Assembly: GCF_009696685.2 (NCBI RefSeq)
Contig: NZ_CP102355.1
Span: 1,847,501-1,911,500 of the forward strand
Origin: Paracoccus sp. SMMA_5_TC
GTDB lineage: Bacteria > Pseudomonadota > Alphaproteobacteria > Rhodobacterales > Rhodobacteraceae
DNA: 64,000 bases
Direction: 5' to 3'
Both the position numbers and the translations under genes were made by a program. Every line of letters begins with the position of its first letter. Position 1 is the first letter of the stretch. Under the pieces are notes generated by a model. It did not search any database, had not been told where the DNA came from, and worked only from the letters and a program-made list of their open reading frames with translations. Shown piece by piece: positions 1 to 9,120 of the stretch.

Positions 1-461
1 GTCACCTCGAGACCGAGTTTCTTCTTCAGCGCCCCGGCCATCGCGCCGCGCACCGTGTGCGACTGCCAGCCCGTCGCGGCCATGATCTCCTCGATGGTCG
101 CGCCGTTCGGCGCGCGCAGCATGGCGATCAGAGTGGCCTGCTTGGTGCCCTCGCGCGGCGTGCGCGTCTTGGGCGCGGGTTCGGGGGCGGCGGAGGTGTT
201 CGGCTCGATGCCGATGGCGGCAAGGCCTGCGTCGGTGGCAACCAGCGTGACGCCGTGCCCGTCGCCGGTCTCGCGCCAGACGGGTTCGCCCTTGCGCATG
301 TCCGCCTCGGCCTCTTCGAGCAAGCCCTTCGCGAGCATCGTGCCAACCACCTTGGCGGCGGCGCCACCCCGCAGGCTCTCGGGCAGCGGCAGGGCGATGT
401 GCTCGGGCCGCTGGGCGGCGGCGCTGAGGATGATGGCTTGGGTGTCGGAAAGCTGGGTCAT
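1..461 (-). CDS. DUF3489 domain-containing protein (partial, C-terminus off the window)
   Basis: The leftward frame starts MTQLSDTQAIILSAAAQRPE and continues to the window edge, so the C-terminus is missing. The end that is visible holds a winged-helix-like segment (GTKQATLIAMLRAPNGATI, then EEIMAATGWQSHTVRGAMAG), which is the hallmark of DUF3489 proteins found in alphaproteobacterial phages and plasmids. Its molecular role is unknown; DNA binding is inferred from the HTH-like segment. It lies head-to-tail with two more small leftward genes, just before the rightward packaging genes, and so probably belongs to the early or regulatory side of the prophage. Confidence 0.7.
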   Translation of the reverse strand, partial: MTQLSDTQAIILSAAAQRPEHIALPLPESLRGGAAAKVVGTMLAKGLLEEAEADMRKGEPVWRETGDGHGVTLVATDAGLAAIGIEPNTSAAPEPAPKTRTPREGTKQATLIAMLRAPNGATIEEIMAATGWQSHTVRGAMAGALKKKLGLEV

Positions 462-555
462 GGGGGCGTCTCCGTATTCGGGTCGCGTCCGTCGCGATCC
501 CTTCTACGACCCCGAGCCGCGCCCGCGCGCGGCAGAGGTCCGGAGATTCCGGAGG

Positions 556-807
556 TCAGTCTGCAAATTCGCCTTCGCCGAACGCGCTGTCGGTGATGCG
601 CTTCAACAGGCTCGCGTAGTGTTCGAGGGTACCGACGTGGCCCCAGTTGATCTCGTCGGGATGGGCGTCGAAGTGGTCATCACTCAGCCTCTGCAGGCGG
701 ACGAGCATCGTGTCGATCTCGGCCTTCTTTTCAATGAAAGCCGCCAGCGCGGCTTCTTGGTTCCTGCGGGCCTTTTCGGCGCGGAGTTGGTGGCGGTCGG
801 TCATCAT
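556..807 (-). CDS. Hypothetical phage protein
   Basis: An 83-residue leftward frame rich in charged residues, with a helical Ala/Lys/Glu N-terminal third that could be a short coiled coil. No family is recognised. It starts 9 bases after the stop of the next leftward gene (817-999), so the two are probably co-transcribed. A start one codon downstream (804) is equally possible because the gene begins with two ATG codons. Placement beside the terminase genes suggests a phage-encoded accessory protein. Confidence 0.55.
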   Translation of the reverse strand: MMTDRHQLRAEKARRNQEAALAAFIEKKAEIDTMLVRLQRLSDDHFDAHPDEINWGHVGTLEHYASLLKRITDSAFGEGEFAD

Positions 808-816
808 CCTGCCCCC

Positions 817-999
817 TCAGTTCTTCTGCTCGATCATCGCGAGGATCGCGCAGGCCATGCCGCCCAGAAACTCGCCGCGCCGGAAGACGATCTCGTCGAT
901 CTCGGTCGCGCGGGTGATGGCGGGATCGACCTGAAGGTCGGCGGCCATGTGCGGAAGCAGGCGGGCGGCTTCAAGGTTGTAGCGTTCGGCGAGGGTCAT
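817..999 (-). CDS. Small hypothetical phage protein
   Basis: A 60-residue frame beginning MTLAERYNLEAARLLPHMAA. I chose the ATG at 999 rather than the one at 1020 because a GGAG Shine-Dalgarno-like sequence sits about 8 bases upstream of it, inside the longer frame. The protein looks helical and has no recognised domain. It is the first gene of the leftward trio and diverges from the terminase small subunit gene across about 115 bases. Confidence 0.5.
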   Translation of the reverse strand: MTLAERYNLEAARLLPHMAADLQVDPAITRATEIDEIVFRRGEFLGGMACAILAMIEQKN

Positions 1000-1114
1000 G
1001 GCAGGCTCCGTGGGGTGCATCGTTTTCGCAGGATCAGCTTCGCTCTGCCGGGGCTCACCATCCAGTATAATCGCAGCAATTACATGGCTTTAATCGGAGC
1101 GCGCGGATCATCTC

Positions 1115-1678
1115 ATGTCGTCAGCCACGCAACCCATCGGCGTGATCGCGCGGCTCCTCGATCTATCCGAGCGCCGGGTCCAGCAGCTGAGCCGCGAGGG
1201 TGTGATTCCGAAGGCCGAGCGCGGCCAGTACGATCTGATCGGCTCGGTGCGCGGCTATGTCCGCTACCTGCGCGATCAGGCCACGAAGGCGCAGGCCGGT
1301 GCGCCGGATTATGCGGCCGAGCGGGCGCGCTTCATTCGGGCGCGGGCTGATCTCGCCGAGATGGAGGCCGAAGAAAAGCGCGGCGCGCTGATCGCGGCCG
1401 AGCAGATCGAGGCCGCCTGGATCGCCGTTCTGGCGCTTTTGCGGACCCGTCTGCTCGCGCTGCCGGACCGGCTGGCGCCGCAGGTTTTTGAACAATCAAC
1501 CGTCGGAGACACCCGGAACCTGATCCGAATGACCATCCGCGAGGTGCTCGATGATCTCGCGCAGCCAGATGTCCAACTCGAAGCCAGCGCTGACATTGAC
1601 GGGCTCCCCGATCCTGAAGCGGACGGTGGAGACGGCGCTGAAGGTGCTGCGCCCGCCGCCGGAACTGACGATCAGTGA
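1115..1678 (+). CDS. Terminase small subunit, Nu1-like
   Basis: This 187-residue protein would recognise phage DNA and recruit the large terminase subunit for packaging. The N-terminus (about residues 5-50) is a winged helix of the lambda Nu1 type, with LDLSERRVQQLSREGVIPKA as the recognition region. A long charged helix follows (residues 65-110), and the tail is acidic and Ala/Gly rich. It immediately precedes and overlaps the large subunit gene by about 110-130 bases in another frame, which suggests translational coupling. Confidence 0.85.
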   Translation: MSSATQPIGVIARLLDLSERRVQQLSREGVIPKAERGQYDLIGSVRGYVRYLRDQATKAQAGAPDYAAERARFIRARADLAEMEAEEKRGALIAAEQIEAAWIAVLALLRTRLLALPDRLAPQVFEQSTVGDTRNLIRMTIREVLDDLAQPDVQLEASADIDGLPDPEADGGDGAEGAAPAAGTDDQ

Positions 1679-3578
1679 TTGGGCGGACGAGAACCGACGG
1701 CTGAGCTCTGAGGCCAGCGCCGAACCCGGGCAATGGCGCACGAGCCGGGCCGAATATCAGCGCGGGATCATGGAGGCGATCTCGGACGCCTCGACCGAGA
1801 CGGTGGTCATCATGTCCTCCGCCCAGGTCGGCAAGACCGAGGTGCTGAACAACGCCTGCGGCTATCACATCGATCAGGATCCCGCGCCGATCATGGTGGT
1901 GATGCCGACCGAGCGCGACGCGGAAACCTGGTCGAAGGACCGCTTCTCGCCGATGGCCCGCGACACGCCGTGTCTGTTGGGCAAGATTGCCGATCCGCGC
2001 TCGCGCGACGGCAACAACAAGATCCTGCACAAGCGGTTTCCGGGCGGGCACCTGACCATCGTGGGCGCGAACGCACCCTCGGGTCTGGCCAGCCGCCCGA
2101 TCCGCCTGCTGCTGTGCGACGAGGTGGACCGCTATCCGTTCAGCGCGGGCGCCGAGGGTGATCCGATCAATCTCGCCAGGAAACGCACGGTGACCTTCTG
2201 GAACCGCAAGATCGTGCTGGTCTCGACACCCACGAACAAGGGCACCAGCCGGATCGAGGCAGCCTTCGAGGAAAGCGATCAGCGCCGGTTCTGGGTGCCA
2301 TGCCCGGATTGCGGGGCGGAACAGGTGCTGACCTGGACACAGGTGCGCTGGAGCAAGGGGCCCGAGGGCGACCACCGGCCCGAAACCGCGCGCTACCACT
2401 GCGCGGAATGCGATGCGGCTTGGCGGGACGAGACCCGTTGGGCGGCGGTCTCAAAAGGGCATTGGGTGGCGGAGCAGCCCTTCGCGGGCGTGGCGGGGTT
2501 TCACCTGAACGAGATCTACTCGCCATGGGTCAGGCTGGAGGCGATGGTGCGGGCCTTTCTCTCGGCTCGCTCCGGCGGGGACGAGACGATGAAGACCTTC
2601 GTCAATACGTCGCTCGGTGAGACTTGGGTCGAGACCGGGGAAGCCCCCGATTGGCAACGGCTCTACGACCGCCGCGAGGCTTGGAAGCCGGGCATCGTGC
2701 CCGCGGGCGGGTTGTTCCTGACCGCTGGGGCTGACGTGCAGAAGGACCGGATCGAGGTCGATGTCTGGGCCTGGGGCCGCGGGCTGGAAAGCTGGCTCGT
2801 CGATCACGTCGTGATCGAGGGCGGGCCGGACCGGCATGACGCATGGTCGGAGCTGACCGCGCTGCTCGACCGAAGCTGGCCGCATGAGCGCGGCGCGCAT
2901 CTCAGGATCGCGCGGCTCGCCATCGACACTGGCTACGAGGCCCCGGCGGTCTATTCCTGGTCGCGGGCGCAAGGCGCTGCGCAGGTTTCGCCGGTGAAGG
3001 GTGTCGAGGGGTTCAACCGCTCGAGCCCGGTGTCGGGTCCGACCTTCGTCGATGCGACCGAGGGCGGCAAGCGCCTGCGGCGCGGGGCGAGGCTCTGGAC
3101 CGTGGCGGTCTCGACCTTCAAGGCCGAAACCTACCGCTTCCTGCGGCTGGCGCGGCCGACCGAGGAGGGTGAGGCCGGACCGTCGCGCCAGTGGCGCGGC
3201 GTAAGCCGGCCGAACGCCGACGGGGCGGCGTTCCCGCCCGGGTCGGTGCACCTGCCGCATTGGGTCGAGAATGAGTGGCTGAAGCAGTTCGTGGCCGAGC
3301 AGCTGGTGACGGTGCGCACGAAGCGCGGCTTCGCCCGGCTGGAATGGCAGAAGCTGCGCGAGCGCAACGAGGCGCTGGACTGCCGGGTCTATGCCCGCGC
3401 CGCCGCCTGGATCGCCGGCGCGGACCGCTGGCCCGACGAGAAATGGCGCGACCTCGAGGATCAGCTCGGGGCCGCCCCCACCGACACCGATCCCGCGGGG
3501 CAAATCAACCGGCAGGGACAGGCCCCGCAGGGCAAGCGCCGCTCCGACTGGCTCGGGCGGCGGGGAGGATGGTTTTGA
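1551..3578 (+). CDS. Terminase large subunit, GpA family
   Basis: This is the ATP-driven packaging motor and nuclease of a lambda-like phage, 675 residues, the usual length for GpA. The ATPase region shows a Walker A variant (SSAQVGKTE, about residue 90) and a Walker B (LLLCDEVD, about residue 190). A zinc-binding pair of CxxC motifs (CPDCG, CAECD) lies between the ATPase and nuclease parts. The C-terminal nuclease region contains the acidic stretch GADVQKDRIEVDVWAWGRG. A start at the internal ATG of 1569 (MSNSKPALTL) is also plausible. The stop codon overlaps the gpW start by one base. Confidence 0.95.
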   Translation: MISRSQMSNSKPALTLTGSPILKRTVETALKVLRPPPELTISDWADENRRLSSEASAEPGQWRTSRAEYQRGIMEAISDASTETVVIMSSAQVGKTEVLNNACGYHIDQDPAPIMVVMPTERDAETWSKDRFSPMARDTPCLLGKIADPRSRDGNNKILHKRFPGGHLTIVGANAPSGLASRPIRLLLCDEVDRYPFSAGAEGDPINLARKRTVTFWNRKIVLVSTPTNKGTSRIEAAFEESDQRRFWVPCPDCGAEQVLTWTQVRWSKGPEGDHRPETARYHCAECDAAWRDETRWAAVSKGHWVAEQPFAGVAGFHLNEIYSPWVRLEAMVRAFLSARSGGDETMKTFVNTSLGETWVETGEAPDWQRLYDRREAWKPGIVPAGGLFLTAGADVQKDRIEVDVWAWGRGLESWLVDHVVIEGGPDRHDAWSELTALLDRSWPHERGAHLRIARLAIDTGYEAPAVYSWSRAQGAAQVSPVKGVEGFNRSSPVSGPTFVDATEGGKRLRRGARLWTVAVSTFKAETYRFLRLARPTEEGEAGPSRQWRGVSRPNADGAAFPPGSVHLPHWVENEWLKQFVAEQLVTVRTKRGFARLEWQKLRERNEALDCRVYARAAAWIAGADRWPDEKWRDLEDQLGAAPTDTDPAGQINRQGQAPQGKRRSDWLGRRGGWF

Positions 3579-3787
3579 TGACGGACTGGACCGAAACCGA
3601 GCTTTCGGCGCTGCGCCGGGCCTATGCCAGCGGCACGACCCGGGTCAGCTACGACGGCAAGTCGGTGGACTACGGTTCGGCCGAAGATCTGCTCGCCCGC
3701 ATCCGCACCATCGAGCGCGCCATCGCTGGCGTCAGCCGACCGCTGCCGGTGGCCGGGCTCGCAGGCTTCTCGCGCGGGGACCGCTGA
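3578..3787 (+). CDS. gpW-like head-tail joining protein
   Basis: A 69-residue protein with the gpW pattern: an N-terminal helix (TETELSALRRAYASG), a central beta hairpin around VSYDGKSVDYGS and a C-terminal helix (AEDLLARIRTIERAIAG). In lambda, gpW fills the head vertex after packaging and is required for joining the tail. The start overlaps the terminase stop (TGATG), and its own stop overlaps the portal start in the same way, so the three are translated as one unit. Confidence 0.85.
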   Translation: MTDWTETELSALRRAYASGTTRVSYDGKSVDYGSAEDLLARIRTIERAIAGVSRPLPVAGLAGFSRGDR

Positions 3788-5331
3788 TGTCGGCGAGCTG
3801 GTTCGACCATGCCATCGCCACGGTGGCGCCGCGCATGGCGGCCCGCCGCGTCATGGCGCGTCAGGCCTTCGAGACCCTGACGCGGGGCTATGACGGCGCG
3901 GCTCGCGGGCGGCGAACCGAGGGCTGGCGCGCGCCGGGATCCTCGGCCGACACCGAGATCGGCGTAGCCGGGGCGCTGCTGCGCGACCGGATGCGGGATC
4001 TCGTGCGCAACAACCCGCATGCGGCCAAAGCCGTGGCGGTGCTGGTCAACAACATCATCGGCGCGGGCATCATGCCGCGCGCCGCCAGCGGCGACGACAC
4101 GCTGGACCGGAAGGTCGACGCGCTGTTCGAACGCTGGACGGCGGAGTGCGACGCCGACGGCCAGCTCGACTTCTACGGGCTGCAGACGCTGATCTGCCGC
4201 GAGATGGTCGAGGCGGGCGAGGTCCTGGTGCGCCGCCGTTTGCGGCGGGCAAGTGACGGCCTCGTCGTGCCGCTGCAGCTGCAGGTGCTGGAGGCGGACT
4301 TCCTCGACGCCACGAAATCCGGGGCCATCGGCGCGGGGTGGCTGGTGCAGGGGATCGAGTTCGACCCGGTCGGCAAGCGCCGGGCCTATTGGCTGCATGC
4401 CGAGCACCCGGGTGACGCCTACGGGGCCCTGCAGAACGGGTTGCAGAGCCGCCCGGTCCCGGCGACCGAGATCGCCCATGTCTACGAGAAGCAGCGCACG
4501 CAGGCGCGCGGCGTTCCCTGGGGCGCGCCGGTGATCCGCAGCTTGCGCGATCTCGACGACTACGAGGTGGCGGAGCTGGTCCGCAAGAAGACCGAAGCCT
4601 GCGTCACGGCCATCGTGTTCGGCGATGACGAGGCGCAGCAGGGCATCGCGCCCTCCGTGGTCGATGCCGACGGCAACCGGGTCGAGCAGTTCGAGCCGGG
4701 GCTGATCGCCTATGCCCGCGGCGGCAAGGACATCCGGTTTAACCAGCCCTCCGCCACCGGCGGCTACGGCGAATACAAGCGCGCCAGCCTGCACACCATC
4801 TCCGCCGGGTTCCGCGTGCCCTACGAGCTGCTGACGGGCGATCTCAGCCAGGTGAACTATTCCTCGATCCGGGCGGGGCTCGTCGAGTTCCGCCGCCAGA
4901 TCGACGCCGTGCAGTGGCAGCTCTTCATCCCGATGTTCTGCGCGCCCGTGTGGCGCTGGTTCACCGAGGCCGCGTGGGCGGCGGGTCAGATCCCGTCGCC
5001 GACCGTGCCGGTCGAATGGTCGCCGCCGAAGTTCGAGGCGGTCGATCCGCAGAAGGACGCGATGGCCAACCTGCTGTCGATCCGCTCCGGCACCATGACG
5101 CTGGCCGAAGTGATCGCCCGGCAGGGACGCAACCCCGACGCGGTGCTGGCGGAGATCGCCGCGACCAACGCCAAGCTCGATGCGCTCGGGCTGGTGCTCG
5201 ACAGCGATCCGCGGCGCGTCACCAAGACCGGCAGTGCGCAGACCGGCGATCCGGCGACCGATACCGCCGCCGACGACCTCTCCGCCGAAGCGGATGAAAC
5301 CGACTCGGCGCAGGCCGACCAACAGGACTGA
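3787..5331 (+). CDS. Portal protein, lambda family
   Basis: A 514-residue portal protein that forms the dodecameric DNA channel at one capsid vertex. Family-typical features are the N-terminal DLVRNNPHAAKAVAVLVNNI block near residue 75, the IREMVEAGEVLVRRR-like core (here CREMVEAGEVLVRRR), EADFLD, and the LTGDLSQVNYSSIRAGLVEF signature near residue 355. The start was set at the ATG overlapping the gpW stop because upstream codons belong to another reading frame. The C-terminus is acidic and low in complexity. Confidence 0.95.
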   Translation: MSASWFDHAIATVAPRMAARRVMARQAFETLTRGYDGAARGRRTEGWRAPGSSADTEIGVAGALLRDRMRDLVRNNPHAAKAVAVLVNNIIGAGIMPRAASGDDTLDRKVDALFERWTAECDADGQLDFYGLQTLICREMVEAGEVLVRRRLRRASDGLVVPLQLQVLEADFLDATKSGAIGAGWLVQGIEFDPVGKRRAYWLHAEHPGDAYGALQNGLQSRPVPATEIAHVYEKQRTQARGVPWGAPVIRSLRDLDDYEVAELVRKKTEACVTAIVFGDDEAQQGIAPSVVDADGNRVEQFEPGLIAYARGGKDIRFNQPSATGGYGEYKRASLHTISAGFRVPYELLTGDLSQVNYSSIRAGLVEFRRQIDAVQWQLFIPMFCAPVWRWFTEAAWAAGQIPSPTVPVEWSPPKFEAVDPQKDAMANLLSIRSGTMTLAEVIARQGRNPDAVLAEIAATNAKLDALGLVLDSDPRRVTKTGSAQTGDPATDTAADDLSAEADETDSAQADQQD

Positions 5332-5336
5332 CCCTT

Positions 5337-7391
5337 ATGGACACGATGATCGAACTGCCGGCCATGCGCCGGTCGGCGGAGCTTGCGCCGAACACGGCGG
5401 ATGCCGACACCCGCACCGTCGAGGTGGTCTGGTCGGCCGGGGCCCGCGTCCGCCGCGCGACCTTCTTCGGCGAGCCCTACGACGAGGAGCTCAGCCTCGA
5501 CCCGGCCCATGTCCGGCTCGACCGGCTGAACGCGGGCGCGCCGTTCCTGAAGGTGCACGAGCTCGACACGCTCGACGCGGTGATCGGCTCGGTCGTGCCG
5601 GGCTCGGCCCGGATCGAGAACGGCCGCGGCATCGCGCTGGTGCGGATCTCCGAGCGCGCCGATGTCGAGCCGATCTGGCGCGACATCCAGGCGGGGCACA
5701 TCCGAGCGGTCTCCATCGGCTACCAGGTCCACCGTTTCGAGGTCTCGAAGCCCGAGGCCGCGCGCGAACTCTGGCGCGCGGTGGACTGGACGCCCTTCGA
5801 GATCTCCGCCGTCGCGGTCGGCGCCGACCCCGCAGCGGGCTTCCGCGCCCAGCATCCCCTTCACGACTGCGTCCTTCACCGCCGGGACGCCCCTTCCACC
5901 ACGAAAGGACCGATCCCGATGACGGACAAGAACCAGACCCCGGCGAGCGACGCCGCAACCCCCGCCACCCAGCCGACCGCGCCGGTCGCAACCGAGGACA
6001 CCACCATGACCGAGCCGAATGCGGCTGTGACCGAGCCTAAGGTCGCCGCCAGCGAGACCCGCAGCCAGCCGAAGACGCAGGCCACGCCCGCGCCCGACAC
6101 CGAGGCGGTTGCGACCCGCGCCCGCGAGGCCGAGCGCGACCGCGTCTCCACCATCTACGATCTGGCCGGACGGCTGAACCTCGAGCGCGGCTTCGCCGAG
6201 GATCTGGTCAAGCGCGGTGTCAGCGTCGACGAGTCCCGCCGCCTGATCCTCGACCAGGTCGCCGCGAAGTCGGACGAAACCCGGACCTTCCCGCATGTCT
6301 CCGCCCCCCTCGGCGGCCGGGACGAGCGCATCACCCGCCGCGACGCGGTGGCCAACGCGCTCCTGCACCGCTACAGCCCGACGCTGTTCCAGCTGGAGGA
6401 CGCCGCGCGCCAGTATCGCGGCATGACACTGCTGGAACTCGCCCGCGAAAGCCTCGGCAATGCCGGGGTCAACACGCGCGGCCTGTCCCGTGACGAGGTG
6501 GCGACACGCGCGCTGCATTCGACCTCGGACTTCCCCGAGATCCTGTCGGCGGTCACCAACAAGACCCTGCGGCAGGCCTACGAGGCCTATCCCCGCACGT
6601 TCATGCTGTTCTGCCGTCAGGTGCTCGCCACCGACTTCAAGGCGATGCACCGGGTCCAGCTCGGGGAAGCGCCGCAGCTGCTGGAGGTCGGCGAGAGCGG
6701 CGAGTTCAAGCGCGGGACGCTCGGCGAGAGCAAGGAGAGCTACAAGGTCAAGACCTATGGCCGGGTGGTCGCCATCACCCGCCAGACGCTGATCAACGAC
6801 GATCTCGACGCCTTCACCCGGATCCCGGCGATGTACGGTAACTCCATCGCCCAGCTGGAGTCGGACGTGGTCTGGGGCATCATCACCGCCAACCCGGCGA
6901 TGGCCGACGGCAACGCGCTCTTCCACACCGCGCACAAAAACCTCGCGGGCACCGGCGCGGCGCTCGATGTCGGCGGCGTTGGTGCGGCCCGCGCCGCCAT
7001 GGCCAAGCAGACCGGCCTCGACAAGAAGACGGTGCTGAATGTCCGCCCCGCCTTCCTGATCGTGCCCGCCTCGCTGGAACTGAAGGCCGAGCAGCTGGTG
7101 GCCCAGAACCTGTTGCCCGCCGCGACCTCCAGCGTCGTGCCGCAGTCGATCCGCACGCTCGCGCCGATCAGCGAGCCGCGCCTCGACGCCGCCAGCGAGA
7201 CCGCCTGGTATCTGGCGGCGAGTCCGAACCAGATCGACACCATCGAATACGCCTATCTCGAGGGTCAGCAGGGTGCCTACATCGAGACGCGCAACGGTTT
7301 CGACGTCGACGGCGTCGAGATCAAGTGCCGCCTCGACTTCGGCGCCAAGGCCATCGACTGGCGCGGCCTTTACAAGAACCCGGGCGCGTAG
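5337..7391 (+). CDS. Prohead protease / major capsid protein fusion
   Basis: One 684-residue frame carries both capsid maturation protease and shell protein. Residues 1-190 resemble HK97-type prohead proteases (LKVHELDTLDAVIGSV, GHIRAVSIGYQVHRFEV). Residues 195-270 form a Pro/Ala/Thr-rich linker, and the remainder has HK97 capsid features including LLEVGESGEFKRGTLGE, SYKVKTYGRVVAITRQTLIN and NALFHTAHKNL. An in-frame ATG at 5919 has an AAAGGA element about 11 bases upstream, so a shorter internal product is possible. The gene sits between portal and decoration genes, as expected. Confidence 0.9.
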   Translation: MDTMIELPAMRRSAELAPNTADADTRTVEVVWSAGARVRRATFFGEPYDEELSLDPAHVRLDRLNAGAPFLKVHELDTLDAVIGSVVPGSARIENGRGIALVRISERADVEPIWRDIQAGHIRAVSIGYQVHRFEVSKPEAARELWRAVDWTPFEISAVAVGADPAAGFRAQHPLHDCVLHRRDAPSTTKGPIPMTDKNQTPASDAATPATQPTAPVATEDTTMTEPNAAVTEPKVAASETRSQPKTQATPAPDTEAVATRAREAERDRVSTIYDLAGRLNLERGFAEDLVKRGVSVDESRRLILDQVAAKSDETRTFPHVSAPLGGRDERITRRDAVANALLHRYSPTLFQLEDAARQYRGMTLLELARESLGNAGVNTRGLSRDEVATRALHSTSDFPEILSAVTNKTLRQAYEAYPRTFMLFCRQVLATDFKAMHRVQLGEAPQLLEVGESGEFKRGTLGESKESYKVKTYGRVVAITRQTLINDDLDAFTRIPAMYGNSIAQLESDVVWGIITANPAMADGNALFHTAHKNLAGTGAALDVGGVGAARAAMAKQTGLDKKTVLNVRPAFLIVPASLELKAEQLVAQNLLPAATSSVVPQSIRTLAPISEPRLDAASETAWYLAASPNQIDTIEYAYLEGQQGAYIETRNGFDVDGVEIKCRLDFGAKAIDWRGLYKNPGA

Positions 7392-7466
7392 GGCCCCCCA
7401 TCCTGAACCCTGACATGCGGGCGGCCCAATCGGACCGCCCGTCGTCTTTCCACGAGGATCATCCAC

Positions 7467-7802
7467 ATGAAAAACTTCGTTCACCCCGGCAACACCATCA
7501 CCCTGACCGCGCCCTATGCCGTCGCTTCCGGCGATGGCCTGCTCGTCGGTTCCATTTTCGGCGTGGCCTCGGGCACCGCCGCCCTCGGCGAATCCGTCGA
7601 GACCGCGCTCACCGGCGTGTTCGACATCACCAAGGTCGGCTCCCAGGCATGGACCGTCGGCGCCAAGGTCTATTGGGACGACACGAACAAGCGCTGCACG
7701 ACGGTCGCGACCGACAACACCCTCATCGGCGTGGCCGTCGAGGCGGTGGCGAGCGGCGCGGGCGACACCATCGGCCGGGTGCGCCTGAACGCAACGTTCT
7801 GA
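7467..7802 (+). CDS. DUF2190 capsid decoration / head fibre-like protein
   Basis: A 111-residue protein starting MKNFVHPGNTITLTAPYAVA with the repeated pattern GDGLLVGSIFGVASG and WTVGAKVYWDDTNKRCTT. This is the profile of DUF2190 proteins, which decorate the outer capsid surface in several siphophages. It follows the capsid gene after 75 bases that include a gag-rich ribosome binding region, and its stop overlaps the next start by one base. Confidence 0.85.
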   Translation: MKNFVHPGNTITLTAPYAVASGDGLLVGSIFGVASGTAALGESVETALTGVFDITKVGSQAWTVGAKVYWDDTNKRCTTVATDNTLIGVAVEAVASGAGDTIGRVRLNATF

Positions 7803-8113
7803 TGAGCGCCTTTGCTGCCGCCGTGGGCGCGCTCTTCGCCGATCCGAACATCGGCCGGGACGCGGTCTACATCGCCGACGGCGGCGCGCCCGTGCTGGTG
7901 CGGGCCGTCGCCCGGCGCGCGGATGCCATCACCGACTTCGGCGATGCGCGGCTCTGGTCGGAGGCCACCCGGATCGACCTGCGCGTCGCCGACGTGGCGA
8001 ACCCGCGCCCCGGCGACCGCATCGAGATCGACGGCGACGCCTTCCTCATTCAGGGCGAGCCGGTCCGCGACCGCGAGCGGCTCGTGTGGACCGTGGATCT
8101 GAGGCCCGCATGA
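7802..8113 (+). CDS. Head-tail joining protein (FII/attachment-like)
   Basis: A 103-residue protein with an N-terminal helix followed by a small beta barrel (RIDLRVADVANPRPGDRIEI, DAFLIQGEPVRDRERLVWTV). Size, fold pattern and position between the decoration protein and the tail proteins match lambda FII-type connectors that close the filled head and receive the tail. The start overlaps the preceding stop by one base. Confidence 0.75.
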   Translation: MSAFAAAVGALFADPNIGRDAVYIADGGAPVLVRAVARRADAITDFGDARLWSEATRIDLRVADVANPRPGDRIEIDGDAFLIQGEPVRDRERLVWTVDLRPA

Positions 8114-8736
8114 AGCTCGACGTCAACATCGTCGGTGATCTTGCCCGGATCATGGAGGCCGAAGCCCGGGCGGGCGAGAAAGCCGTCACCACAGCGATGC
8201 GCGACGCCGGAACCGGCCTGAAATCCGCCTGGCGCGCGCAGATCACCGGTGCCGGTCTCGGGGCGCGGCTTGCCCGCACCATCCGGTCGGAGCAGTTCCC
8301 GAAAGGCAGGCCGAGCCTCAATGCCGCTGCGCTGGTCTGGTCGAACGCCCCGGTCATCGTCGGCGCCCACGACACCGGCCCGCTGATCCGCTCGAAGGAC
8401 GGGTTCTGGCTGACGATCCCCACGGCCGCGGCGGGCAAATCCCCCCGCGGTGGTCGGATCACCCCCGGAGAATGGGAACGCCGCACCGGCCTGCGCCTGC
8501 GCTTCGTCTATCGCCGGACGGGGCCGAGCCTGCTGGTGGCCGAGGGACGGCTGAACACGAAGGGCCGCGCTGTGGCGTCGCGCTCGAAGACCGGCCGGGG
8601 CCTCACCACTGTGCCGATCTTCCTGCTCGTCCCTCAGGTCAGGCTGCCGAAGCGGCTGAACCTCGCGCGGGACGCGGAACGGGCGGTGGACAGCGTGCCG
8701 GGGTTGATCGTGGCAAACTGGGTGGAAAGCCGCTGA
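8110..8736 (+). CDS. Tail protein, DUF6441/minor tail Z-like
   Basis: A 208-residue protein starting MKLDVNIVGDLARIMEAEAR. It begins with a helical segment and continues with a basic region (RFVYRRTGPSLLVAEG, RSKTGRGLTTVPIFLLVPQV). The pattern is one I associate with DUF6441 phage proteins located between head connectors and tail completion genes. A role in tail termination is inferred from position only. Its ATG overlaps the stop of the joining protein (ATGA). Confidence 0.65.
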   Translation: MKLDVNIVGDLARIMEAEARAGEKAVTTAMRDAGTGLKSAWRAQITGAGLGARLARTIRSEQFPKGRPSLNAAALVWSNAPVIVGAHDTGPLIRSKDGFWLTIPTAAAGKSPRGGRITPGEWERRTGLRLRFVYRRTGPSLLVAEGRLNTKGRAVASRSKTGRGLTTVPIFLLVPQVRLPKRLNLARDAERAVDSVPGLIVANWVESR

Positions 8737-8739
8737 TCG

Positions 8740-9120
8740 TCAGGGGCGCGCTGCAACAGGGGGAGCGCCCTGTCCGCGACGACGGCGGCGCGGTTCATCA
8801 ATTTCGCCCAGCCCTTCGAGCGCGACAGGCTCCTTGCCGGGGAATTCCACCATCAGCTTGAGCGATCCGCCCATCGCGCGCACGTAACTGGTGAGGGTCG
8901 AGAGCAGCAGATCGCTCTGGCGCTCATACTTGGCGACCGTCGCCTGCTGGATGCCAAGGGTCTCGGCGAGCTGCACCTGCGTCAGTTCGCGCGCCTTCCG
9001 CAGTTCCTGCAGCGTCAGGTATTCGGTATGCAGGCGTTCGGCCTCGGCCTCGATCCGCGCACGGCGGGCGGGGTCGAGCGTGGCCAGCTTGTCCTGAAGG
9101 CTCCGTGCCATGGTCGTCAT
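8740..9120 (-). CDS. HigA-like antitoxin, XRE family
   Basis: A 126-residue XRE regulator. The helix-turn-helix spans about residues 40-95 (LRKARELTQVQLAETLGIQQ, then VAKYERQSDLLLSTL), followed by a beta segment typical of HigA2-type antitoxins (GGSLKLMVEFPG) and a basic tail. It is transcribed leftward, against the surrounding tail genes, and its start overlaps the toxin stop by four bases. It would neutralise the toxin and repress the pair by binding upstream of it. Confidence 0.85.
   Translation of the reverse strand: MTTMARSLQDKLATLDPARRARIEAEAERLHTEYLTLQELRKARELTQVQLAETLGIQQATVAKYERQSDLLLSTLTSYVRAMGGSLKLMVEFPGKEPVALEGLGEIDEPRRRRRGQGAPPVAARP

Noticed and set aside
55..1350. A 431-codon plus-strand frame at the left edge
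   Set aside because: It covers the DUF3489-like gene and two small leftward genes that have coding character on the other strand, and it overlaps the terminase small subunit in a wrong frame.
4986..7484. An 832-codon minus-strand open frame
   Set aside because: Antisense to the portal and protease-capsid genes; no motifs and no ribosome binding site.
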